From IMG/VR virus record IMGVR_UViG_3300015371_000112, positions 1-33,333 of that record: a stretch of 33,333 nucleotides of DNA; one strand, 5' to 3'. The notes under the pieces were generated by a model, which made no database searches, was not told the DNA's origin, and was given only the letters and a program-made list of their open reading frames with translations. How positions within the stretch are numbered: position 1 is the first letter of the stretch; each line of letters begins with the position of its first letter. Made by a program: the position numbers and the translations under genes. Shown piece after piece: positions 14,341 to 21,861 of this stretch. Source of the stretch: a virus.

Positions 14341-14880
14341 ATGAGTGAACTACTAAAGTTAAATTTTGGGAGTGGAGAAAACTATCTTCCTGGTTACACT
14401 AATATTGACCTAGAGGAGAAAAATAAACCAGACTTAGTTCTTGATATACGTAAATCCCCATTACCTTATGATAACGAGTCAGTAGAACTTATTAATATGT
14501 TTCATTGTTTAGAACATATTGAACTACCTTATTGGCCCGGCATATTTCTCGAATTTCATCGTGTCTTGATTTTAGAGGGCGAATTACGCTTGGCGTATCC
14601 TGAGTTTGAAACTTGTGCAAAGTATTTCATTGAAAACTTTCATGGTGAAAGAGACTTCTTTAGATGGACGCTTTATGGTATGCAACGCTGGCCCGGTGAC
14701 TATCATGTAGTTCCAATGGTAACTGGAGATGTAGTAAACGCTCTATTTAGATATGGTTTTCACGAAGTGAAATCAGGGCCAGAACCAACTGAACCTTACA
14801 ACACATTTTTAACAGCGAGAAAAACTATTTTACCAAAAACAAGAGAAGATATTCTAAGAGAGCAGATATTTCATAAATAA
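14341..14880 (+). CDS. class I SAM-dependent methyltransferase
   Basis: The 179-residue protein begins one base after the glycosyltransferase stop; an ATG at 14326 would add five residues. Motif I (LNFGSGENYLPGYTNIDL, 7-24), a DLVLDI strand (31-36), LPYDNESVELI (41-51), MFHCLEHI (53-60) and FHRVLILEGELRLAYPE (72-88) fit small Methyltransf_11-type enzymes that use S-adenosylmethionine. Such enzymes are often found beside glycosyltransferases and modify sugars or lipids. With the partner gene it may decorate virion glycans or the host surface. No DNA-target domain is visible, so DNA methylation is unlikely. Confidence 0.7.
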   Translation: MSELLKLNFGSGENYLPGYTNIDLEEKNKPDLVLDIRKSPLPYDNESVELINMFHCLEHIELPYWPGIFLEFHRVLILEGELRLAYPEFETCAKYFIENFHGERDFFRWTLYGMQRWPGDYHVVPMVTGDVVNALFRYGFHEVKSGPEPTEPYNTFLTARKTILPKTREDILREQIFHK

Positions 14881-14881
14881 A

Positions 14882-15505
14882 ATGACTTTCTCTGAGATCA
14901 AAAATAATATTCGAGCTAATTTAGATGATGCGGGAGTAACCTTCTATTCCGTAGAAGATTTAATAGACTCAGTTCAAGATGGCTATGATGATATAGCTTT
15001 TCAAGCTAAAAATGTTATTAAGAAAACTCAACTTAGTTTTAGAACTAGCCCTTATTATGATTTTAGCATGTTGGTTGAGGACTTTATACAAACGATAGCT
15101 ATATTTAATAATAATACAAATCGTTTCTTAAAAGATAATCTCTCTTTACGTGACTTTGATAAGTTAAGAGGTGACTGGGAAATCTGGTCCGCTACACCTG
15201 AATGGTGGTGTACAGTGGACTTGAAAATGAATGTTATTGTTCCCTACTATTCAACTGTTCCTTCCTCACAATTTGATCTTTACTACGCCGCTGAGGCACC
15301 TACCATAACTGATGATACTGCTACGCCTTTGATTTCTACTGACTTTCAAAAGCTTCTTGAGTGGTACGCTACCGCGGATCTGATGGAACAGGCTGAGGAA
15401 TTCAGTAAAGCTCTTCCATTTTGGGAAAAATATATTGATAATATGGATGAGTATAAAGAAGCTGTTCAACTTTCTGCGAAGCGCGACCTATTAACGATTA
15501 TCTAA
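14882..15505 (+). CDS. putative head-tail connector (adaptor) protein
   Basis: The 207-residue protein starts one base after the methyltransferase stop. Its helical N-terminus (FSEIKNNIRANLDDAG) and the pair of helices toward the C-terminus (FQKLLEWYATADLMEQAEEF) resemble adaptor proteins that bind the portal in short-tailed phages. It shares general layout with the next gene product. Head-tail joining is inferred from position before the tail genes. There is no enzyme motif. Confidence 0.5.
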   Translation: MTFSEIKNNIRANLDDAGVTFYSVEDLIDSVQDGYDDIAFQAKNVIKKTQLSFRTSPYYDFSMLVEDFIQTIAIFNNNTNRFLKDNLSLRDFDKLRGDWEIWSATPEWWCTVDLKMNVIVPYYSTVPSSQFDLYYAAEAPTITDDTATPLISTDFQKLLEWYATADLMEQAEEFSKALPFWEKYIDNMDEYKEAVQLSAKRDLLTII

Positions 15506-15520
15506 AAGTCGGAGACTTTT
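15504..15520 (+). promoter_or_regulatory. hairpin enclosing the ribosome-binding site
   Basis: AAAAGTC, loop GGA and GACTTTT form a perfect 7-bp hairpin that ends at the base before ATG 15521. The Shine-Dalgarno GGAG lies in the loop and first stem base. It may limit translation until an upstream ribosome opens it, coupling the two connector genes. Confidence 0.55.
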
Positions 15521-16198
15521 ATGCCTGTTTGGACCGCGGCCCAAATCAATAGGTTTACTTTACAAGCCGAAGAATTATTTTGTTTAGAATATCAGTGCAT
15601 TGTAAATAGAGTTGCTCTGGATATTGTTTCTGGGACTTCACTTTACACATTACCTGATGATGTATCTGATATTAGACGAATTACTTATCGCGGGCTAAAA
15701 GTAGTCCCTTTCTCAGATAGAAATAATAGATTTTACTTTGAAGGTATGACTTCCTCTGGAAGTCCAAGATTTTATATTTATAATAATCAAGGACAAGGAG
15801 CTATTAAGTTTTTTCCAACACCTAATGAAAATATAACTGCTAACCAGACTAACTTATTTGAACCTGCTGCTATCGCAGCGCAAGCTATTATAGAATATTA
15901 TATTGTTCCAGATGGAATAGGCTTTGCCTTACCTGATTATATGAGAAGGCGTTTACTTAAAGCCTACGTCTTGTCTCAATGCTTTGGCATTGAAGGAAAA
16001 GGCCAGAATCTTAAAGCGGCAGCTTATTGGCAGAAAAAATGGGAATATATGTCTGAAACTTACGGAAATCAAGTTTATGAGTTATTGACTTCCGCTAGGA
16101 AGTCGATGGTTCCAGCTATAGAAACAAGCCATAGGCTTCCACCTATGGCACAACTTCCAACGTCAATGCAAAGTATTGGAGTTGATCCTGGTGAATAG
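15521..16198 (+). CDS. putative connector / neck protein
   Basis: The 225-residue product has a folded N-terminal half with 'VSGTSLYTLPDDVSDIRRITYRG' (39-61) and a beta region ending at FYIYNNQGQG. A helical part follows (IIEYYIVPDGIGFALPDYMRRRLLKAYVLSQ; AAAYWQKKWEYM), with a Pro/Met-rich tail. The GT(S/T)LYxLPDD pattern occurs in phage neck and connector proteins. Position after the adaptor-like gene supports head-tail joining. Its start codon is next to a hairpin containing its ribosome-binding site. Confidence 0.5.
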   Translation: MPVWTAAQINRFTLQAEELFCLEYQCIVNRVALDIVSGTSLYTLPDDVSDIRRITYRGLKVVPFSDRNNRFYFEGMTSSGSPRFYIYNNQGQGAIKFFPTPNENITANQTNLFEPAAIAAQAIIEYYIVPDGIGFALPDYMRRRLLKAYVLSQCFGIEGKGQNLKAAAYWQKKWEYMSETYGNQVYELLTSARKSMVPAIETSHRLPPMAQLPTSMQSIGVDPGE

Positions 16199-16210
16199 AA
16201 AGGAATTAAA

Positions 16211-16612
16211 ATGGGTTGCGATTGTACACAAACTGTAGTTTCATATACTATAGATTCTGCTGGCATAGTTCAAGTTTCAGCTACAACAACACCTTGTACG
16301 GCTGGTGTAGCTTCTGGAGCTGTTGCATCCGCTAATGGCGCAATAACTACTCTTAATGGTGTAGTCGTAATTACAAAAGGTTCTGCTGCTACACTTACTC
16401 TTGCCGCACCTACGGCGACTACAGATGATTATAAAATTCTTAAAATTGAATCTACTACTGCTTATGCACATACTGTTACTACACCTGCAAATAAAATCAA
16501 TGGGTCCCTTTCGGTTATAACATTTGATGGAACTGTAGGAAACTTTATTGAGCTAATAGCATATCAAGGTATTTGGTATGTTGAAGCACAACAAGGTGTT
16601 GAATTAAGTTAA
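16211..16612 (+). CDS. putative minor virion structural protein
   Basis: A 133-residue, Ala/Thr/Gly-rich, beta-strand protein (SSTV-like strands: VVSYTIDSAGIVQVSATTT; TTLNGVVVITKGSA; IELIAYQGIWYVEA) with a good ribosome-binding site (AGAAAGGA). It has two N-terminal Cys (C3, C5) but no signal peptide. Layout resembles the C-terminal part of the 3135 product. It sits between the neck and fibre genes and is likely a fibre-base or collar element. The sequence does not identify it further. Confidence 0.5.
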   Translation: MGCDCTQTVVSYTIDSAGIVQVSATTTPCTAGVASGAVASANGAITTLNGVVVITKGSAATLTLAAPTATTDDYKILKIESTTAYAHTVTTPANKINGSLSVITFDGTVGNFIELIAYQGIWYVEAQQGVELS

Positions 16613-16621
16613 GGAGAAGTT

Positions 16622-18226
16622 ATGAGAAAATATTTGTTGCCAGTTTCAACTTGTATTATCCTTGCGGCAGCATTACTTTTTGGACAAAGTATAGCTCCAA
16701 AACCTACCTTATTTAGTGCTTCAACACCAGGAACATGTGCTAGGGGTACTTATCATTTAAACTCATCTACAAGTGTACTTTCATATTGTAAAGCAGCAAA
16801 TACTTGGGTTACAGTTGCATATACTTCTGGTGCGACTCTTCCAAGTACAGCTCAAGGTGATACTTTATATGCAAGTGCAACTAATGTTCTATCTGCACTT
16901 AATAAAGACACAAATGCTACCAGATATTTAGCAAATACAGGAACAAGTAATAATCCAGCTTGGGCACAAGTTAGTTTAGCCAATGGTGTAACTGGAAATT
17001 TACCTGTAACAAATCTTAATTCGGGAACTTCCGCAGGAGCTACAACTTTTTGGCGTGGGGATGGAACTTGGGCTATTCCAGAAAATTCTGCTACATTTGC
17101 CCAAATTCAAAACTTTAGACTTACTCTATCTTCAGGAAATCCTATTTATGTTCCTGGTAACGGAACTCCAACATCTACAGATACAACTGCTGAAACGACT
17201 ACTTTTGCAGCTAATACGGGTTGGACAAATGGAACAATTTGCACTGTATCTGCGACTGTAGGTGGTTTGACTGCCGGGACGACTTATTATCTTCATGTAG
17301 TTACAGCTTCAACTGTATTTAGTTATCATACTAGTGTAGCTGGTGCGAATGATGGAACGACAAATCTTGTTAATCTCACCGCAAATGTTACTAATCAAAT
17401 AAACTGTTCAGGTGTTTCTGGAACTACTTTATATATTACTCCTTATCATGGAAAAGCTATTGCATTATATGATGGTTCTACTACGTGGAATATCAGAACT
17501 AGTGCGGAATTTTCTATTGCATTAGGAACACTTACTGCTAGTCTTCCTTATGATGTTTTCGTTTACGATAATTCTGGAACTCCAACAGCGGAACTTTTAG
17601 CTTGGACTTCTACAACAGCACGGGCAACTGGAATTGTACTTCAAGATGGAGTTTACGTAAAAAGTGGTGCAACAACTAGAAGACTAGTTGGAACTATTTA
17701 TACTAATAGTACTACTACAACTATAGATGATGCAGGTGGAATTATATCTCAAGTAGGAGGTAAAAGATTTGTATGGAATGTGGATAATCGTAGAAATAGC
17801 AGGCTTGCACTTTTTGAAGGAACAGCTAGTTGGACATACAATAGTAGTACAGTACATCAAGCGAATGGAAATGCAGGAAATCAAGTAGAAGTTATAGTGG
17901 GAATTAGTGCGGAATCGACTATAAATGTGCTTCTTCAAGTAACTGCAAAAAATGGAGATTCAAGCGTAGCTAGTTGTTCTTCTATAGGTGAAGATAGCAC
18001 TACAGTGCCCGCTATTGAAGCTATTGGTGGTGGATTTGCTTATATAGGTGGAAATGCAACTATTCAATCACCTCAAACTACCTCACTTACAAAGTTTCCA
18101 GCTATGGGATACCATAAGTATACTTGGCTTGAAGTTGCGGATGCAAATGGGCACACAAATACTTATTATGGACTTTATGCGGCTGGAATTTATAAAGCTG
18201 GACTTACAGGTTTTATAGATAACTAG
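16622..18226 (+). CDS. tail-fibre-like protein with N-terminal signal peptide
   Basis: The 534-residue protein has a strong ribosome-binding site (AAGGAGA). Residues 1-24 form a typical Sec signal peptide: MRKY, then a hydrophobic core ([17 protein letters not shown]). Next comes a short domain with two Cys (C39, C56; CARGTYH...VLSYC) and NTWV. Residues 122-150 carry [20 protein letters not shown]-type and WRGDGTWAI motifs that recur in phage tail fibres. The rest is Ser/Thr/Gly-rich beta structure. An export signal is odd for a protein that must be assembled into virions in the cytoplasm. It may have been borrowed from a bacterial exported protein, or the hydrophobic end may anchor the fibre. 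Confidence 0.6.
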   Translation: MRKYLLPVSTCIILAAALLFGQSIAPKPTLFSASTPGTCARGTYHLNSSTSVLSYCKAANTWVTVAYTSGATLPSTAQGDTLYASATNVLSALNKDTNATRYLANTGTSNNPAWAQVSLANGVTGNLPVTNLNSGTSAGATTFWRGDGTWAIPENSATFAQIQNFRLTLSSGNPIYVPGNGTPTSTDTTAETTTFAANTGWTNGTICTVSATVGGLTAGTTYYLHVVTASTVFSYHTSVAGANDGTTNLVNLTANVTNQINCSGVSGTTLYITPYHGKAIALYDGSTTWNIRTSAEFSIALGTLTASLPYDVFVYDNSGTPTAELLAWTSTTARATGIVLQDGVYVKSGATTRRLVGTIYTNSTTTTIDDAGGIISQVGGKRFVWNVDNRRNSRLALFEGTASWTYNSSTVHQANGNAGNQVEVIVGISAESTINVLLQVTAKNGDSSVASCSSIGEDSTTVPAIEAIGGGFAYIGGNATIQSPQTTSLTKFPAMGYHKYTWLEVADANGHTNTYYGLYAAGIYKAGLTGFIDN

Positions 18227-18227
18227 T

Positions 18228-18356
18228 ATGACACGAAATCCAACTTTTTGGATAGCTTTATTTATCTTATTTCTACTTATATTGATTACTCGAATCTATT
18301 CTGATCTTACTGCTAAATCAATAGATTGGATAAGAATGATTTTACTGGATAAATAA
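18228..18356 (+). CDS. small membrane protein, 42 aa
   Basis: It begins one base after the fibre gene's stop. The 42 residues hold one clear transmembrane helix (residues 7-22, FWIALFILFLLILITR), followed by a polar end with a second weak amphipathic stretch (IDWIRMILL). It stops one base before the next gene. Small one-helix proteins in phages can be holins, spanins or regulators; nothing selects one. It is one of four small membrane proteins in the window. Confidence 0.5.
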   Translation: MTRNPTFWIALFILFLLILITRIYSDLTAKSIDWIRMILLDK

Positions 18357-18357
18357 C

Positions 18358-18522
18358 ATGGACTTAGATACTGAAACTGACGGACCAGATACTCAATACA
18401 TGAGAAAATATTTAAACGACTTAGAAAAAGTAAATAATAAGGGAATTAACGTAGACCTAGACACGGAAGTGGATGGACCCTATACGAAGTATCTAAGACG
18501 ATATTTGAATGATGTTGAATGA
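18358..18522 (+). CDS. small protein with internal duplication, 54 aa
   Basis: The product consists of two copies of one unit: residues 2-24 (DLDTETDGPDTQYMRKYLND then LEK) and residues 33-54 (DLDTEVDGPYTKYLRRYLND then VE), joined by VNNKGINV. The DNA copies differ at most synonymous sites while the residues stay similar, so the protein repeat appears to be maintained. Each unit has an acidic loop with an Asp/Gly turn (possibly metal-binding) and a basic helix. The gene overlaps its downstream neighbour by ATGA. No family is recognised. Confidence 0.55.
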   Translation: MDLDTETDGPDTQYMRKYLNDLEKVNNKGINVDLDTEVDGPYTKYLRRYLNDVE

Positions 18523-18752
18523 CAGATGCTTTAAAATATATATTAGGGTTTCTTATAGCAATACTTGCATATGTTTGGGACCGTCATATAAAAGAGAATA
18601 AAGAGACACGTGAAGCAGTTGATGAACTAGAAACTGAATTTACTGAAATGCAAATAGAACAACGTGAATTAAGTGTAAAAGTAGATAATCTAATAAAGCA
18701 AGTTAGTGACTTAGAAACTAGCCTTAAAGCTATTTGGGATAAAGAAAGTTAA
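18519..18752 (+). CDS. membrane-anchored coiled-coil protein, 77 aa
   Basis: One N-terminal transmembrane helix (residues 5-20, LKYILGFLIAILAYVW) is followed by a long charged helix with heptad-like spacing (VDELETEFTEMQIEQREL ... VDNLIKQVSDLETSLKAI). This is the layout of inner-membrane spanins or of holin-like hemolysin XhlA proteins. It overlaps its neighbours on both sides (ATGA, TAATG). Position before the tail genes, away from the endolysin, is unusual for a lysis gene. The identity is not settled. Confidence 0.5.
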   Translation: MTDALKYILGFLIAILAYVWDRHIKENKETREAVDELETEFTEMQIEQRELSVKVDNLIKQVSDLETSLKAIWDKES

Positions 18753-20863
18753 TGGCGGCAGACAACCAACACCAGATTATATTTAAAGATTTTAGTGCAG
18801 GATGGATTCCGTCTGACGACGCAATTAACGGTCGTAGGACCGGCTTGCTTAAAATGGATGGAGTTACTTTAGATGATAACGGATCTTTGATACTCCAACA
18901 AGGAACTAAGAAAGATCAAGGCCCATATGCTGCTAACGCGCATTCTTTATTTTATAAATTGATGTGTGGTGAACGGCGCGCTTATCTGGGTCTTGAAGAT
19001 GGATCAGTATGGCGTAACTCAACAAATCTAGTAGCCGCTGGTGCGGGATCAACTGATAGAATAGCCTTCGGAGTTTATGGACCATATGTTCTTATCTTCT
19101 CGGGCGCACAACGACTGAAAGATTCTTGTGATGATGGAATTCTTGATCTTGGTTTAACTCCGCCGGATATAGCTCCAATCATTAATCCATTTTCAGTTAC
19201 TCCTATACTTGGAAATCCAGCTGGTACAGGCGGAATAGCCGGTACTTTTGCCAGCTTTGCTCAAATGTATGGAACTGTAGCTGGAACTGCAACTGAACTT
19301 GATATTTCTACTACAAATATAGGCCAAAATTATAGATCGGCGGCGGCGGTAAATGGTACAAAACAAGGATATACTTCAATAGATTTGCATGGAACAGAAG
19401 ATGATACTTTTACTTTTAAACTTAAAGTTGATGATGTTTCTAAACTAAGTAATGTTCCTATCACTGGTGCTACTACAGGAGTAATTTCACTTATATTTCT
19501 TTTAAAACCTGCACAAACTGCTCTTGATGATCTTGGACCATCTTATGTAGTTCAATTTTCTCAAGGAGACTTGTTAGCACAAGGACTAGTAGATAATCAA
19601 TGGACAACTATATCATGTAAGCGTAGCGATTTTGTACGTTCTAATGTAGATAAAGATCGTCCTTATGGATGGCAACAAGTTACAGGATGTGTGATTTTTT
19701 GTGCTAGTGATAGTTTTGGCGCGGCGGCGAACTTTGCCTTTAAAGATTTTATTCTTTATCCTAATGTTACTCCTACAGATCAGGACGTTCTTGGTCCTTT
19801 AAATGGAACTTATGAATGGGTTCAAGTCAATGTATTTAATAACGGCAGCTATACGGCTATGTCCAAGCCTAGTCCGATTACGGATGACGTTGATCTAGCT
19901 AATGGGTATGTAGAAGTTATACCTATTGATCCTACCATAACAGAGCCGCAGGCAAATGAAGTTTGGATATATAGACGTGGAGGAACCTTACAATTCTTTT
20001 ATCGTGTACTTAGGATTTTAATGGATGATCTTGGTGATCGTATTGATAATATGTCTGATGTTGATGCACTTGCGTTAGGTGAGGTACTTAATACAAATTT
20101 ACTTAGTTCAAACTCTACAGATTTACCTGAAGATATTATTGATATGGTTGGTCCAATATTTGGTCGGATGGTTTATTTTTCATCTACACAAATCTATTTT
20201 AGTGCTATAAATAATCCAGATGCTTATGATCCTAGAAACACGATGAAACTTGCTTCTGATGACACAGAGACGTTTCAATGGGCAAGAAAGGTTTCTGAAA
20301 ATATAATAATGATAGGAACGCTAAAAGACGTTTACATTATTACAGGAACGTTCACTTCGTTCCCTGATGGGGCATTAGATGTTTACTTGCGTAACTTGGG
20401 GGTTAATAAGCCCCCGATTTCAAGGTTTGCGACTGTATATAACGGGAGTGTAATTTACTTTGCTTCTCAAGAATGGATTATTTTATCTCCGACAGGTCAG
20501 TATCAAAGTTTGGTTTCTCCTAATACAGATGTTTTATATACTGGACAGACTAGATATGGATATGGTGGCGTACCATCTTATTTAGATACTCCAGATATAA
20601 GCTACTCGTGCGTCGTCGCAAAAAACAAATTATGGGTCGTAGTTCCTACGATAACAGATTACGTGACTCCTCCTGGGGCAATCTCTACTTGGACTTATAG
20701 AATGGAAGTATTTGACTTTGGTAGAAAATATTGGAGACCAGTTCCATTTAGTCCATTTCTATTAGCGATAGCTGATGATGAAGCTCTTTATGGTTTCTTT
20801 AATGAAAACAAAAGTAGCATGTATATGGATGATCCATTTACTAAGTTATTAAATATAACATAA
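18752..20863 (+). CDS. putative tail nozzle / tubular protein
   Basis: The 703-residue protein starts with 'IIFKDFSAGWIPSDDAINGR' (residues 9-28), a start typical of nozzle and tubular B-type proteins of short-tailed phages, and continues with large beta-propeller-like stretches. WVQVNVFNNGSYTAMSKPSP and EVWIYRRGGTLQFFYRV suggest repeated beta units. A later DTETFQWARKV segment and FASQEWIILSPTGQYQ fit the same pattern. It would form the distal tail tube through which DNA leaves. It overlaps its upstream neighbour by TAATG and shares a base with the next gene. Length is within the usual range. Confidence 0.65.
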   Translation: MAADNQHQIIFKDFSAGWIPSDDAINGRRTGLLKMDGVTLDDNGSLILQQGTKKDQGPYAANAHSLFYKLMCGERRAYLGLEDGSVWRNSTNLVAAGAGSTDRIAFGVYGPYVLIFSGAQRLKDSCDDGILDLGLTPPDIAPIINPFSVTPILGNPAGTGGIAGTFASFAQMYGTVAGTATELDISTTNIGQNYRSAAAVNGTKQGYTSIDLHGTEDDTFTFKLKVDDVSKLSNVPITGATTGVISLIFLLKPAQTALDDLGPSYVVQFSQGDLLAQGLVDNQWTTISCKRSDFVRSNVDKDRPYGWQQVTGCVIFCASDSFGAAANFAFKDFILYPNVTPTDQDVLGPLNGTYEWVQVNVFNNGSYTAMSKPSPITDDVDLANGYVEVIPIDPTITEPQANEVWIYRRGGTLQFFYRVLRILMDDLGDRIDNMSDVDALALGEVLNTNLLSSNSTDLPEDIIDMVGPIFGRMVYFSSTQIYFSAINNPDAYDPRNTMKLASDDTETFQWARKVSENIIMIGTLKDVYIITGTFTSFPDGALDVYLRNLGVNKPPISRFATVYNGSVIYFASQEWIILSPTGQYQSLVSPNTDVLYTGQTRYGYGGVPSYLDTPDISYSCVVAKNKLWVVVPTITDYVTPPGAISTWTYRMEVFDFGRKYWRPVPFSPFLLAIADDEALYGFFNENKSSMYMDDPFTKLLNIT

Positions 20864-21861
20864 TGCCTTATACAGCAGATTCTCTTATCTTTGATGTTAA
20901 CTTATCAGTTAATGATGTTAAGCAACTTGTTAACATTTTAACTCCTGTATTTAACTTCGATACGCCTCATAGGCGTAAAGACTCTTATACTTTAAAAGTT
21001 ACTTGCAATACTGGTGGTGATGATCTCTTTGTCCTTATTTATACAGAAAATGACACTGTTCCGATTATTGTTGATACTATAAACTGTTCTGTTCTTCAAG
21101 ATAACTTAATTGATATTTCATATACTATTGGTATCGTAAAATCTTGGCAGGTTCAGTTAGTTGGTCAGCTTACTGATTTTAAACTTACTGATATAAATAT
21201 TCTGTTTGGCCTACGGCCAGAACAACTAACTTTTTATAGAAACTTAATACAGGGACTTGGACCTAACAAGAAACGTATCCGTGTTTGGCCGATCTTAATA
21301 GATACGTTAGGATACGACGTTTTAGTTGTTCCGTCGGTAGACGGAGTGGATCAGACGTCATTGACTATAAATTCCAGCTATCCTAAGACTTTTTTGTATC
21401 AGTTCATTACTGATGTATTTGGAATTGATTATGCGATGACCCTTTCAGGATGCGGACCGTTTGAGTTATTTGATATCGAGAATCCTACTGGAGTTCAGAT
21501 ACTCCCCATTGCAAAACGGTTTGACCAAGTAGGTTCAGAGGAACTATTTAGATATGGTAAAGTTAAAGCTTTCTCTACGAGAATTATAGCATTTGGTGGA
21601 ACATCAATTCCATTCACTATTTACTTCCAAGATGAAAGTCAGTATACAGGAACTATCACTGTTGAAGACAGTAAAGAAGTAACCGTATTCACGGGCGTAC
21701 CAAAAACGGTTGCCGGCGCCGTTTTGCGAATTGAATATGGCCCTACGTCTTTTAACTTTCATAGATTTTATACTTTATTACAAGCTACTAAATCTGGCCG
21801 TGACACGGAGATGGAATGGATACCACTTACTAGTGACTGGGAAAAGAAAATACAAGAGTGA
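20863..21861 (+). CDS. putative tail structural protein, 332 aa
   Basis: Unrecognised beta-rich protein coupled to the nozzle gene by TAATG and to the next gene by GTGA. It reads as two or three beta domains (TLKVTCNTGGDDLFVLIYTEND; LIDISYTIGIVKSWQVQLVG; TIYFQDESQYTGTITVEDS) without enzyme motifs. Position between the nozzle and receptor-binding genes suggests a tail component, perhaps a connector or hub to the receptor-binding protein. There is no direct sequence evidence beyond composition and context. Confidence 0.5.
   Translation: MPYTADSLIFDVNLSVNDVKQLVNILTPVFNFDTPHRRKDSYTLKVTCNTGGDDLFVLIYTENDTVPIIVDTINCSVLQDNLIDISYTIGIVKSWQVQLVGQLTDFKLTDINILFGLRPEQLTFYRNLIQGLGPNKKRIRVWPILIDTLGYDVLVVPSVDGVDQTSLTINSSYPKTFLYQFITDVFGIDYAMTLSGCGPFELFDIENPTGVQILPIAKRFDQVGSEELFRYGKVKAFSTRIIAFGGTSIPFTIYFQDESQYTGTITVEDSKEVTVFTGVPKTVAGAVLRIEYGPTSFNFHRFYTLLQATKSGRDTEMEWIPLTSDWEKKIQE

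Noticed and set aside
17684-17938. 84-residue minus-strand frame inside the fibre gene
   Set aside because: Shadow of the Ser/Thr-rich repeats in the fibre gene; no start signal.
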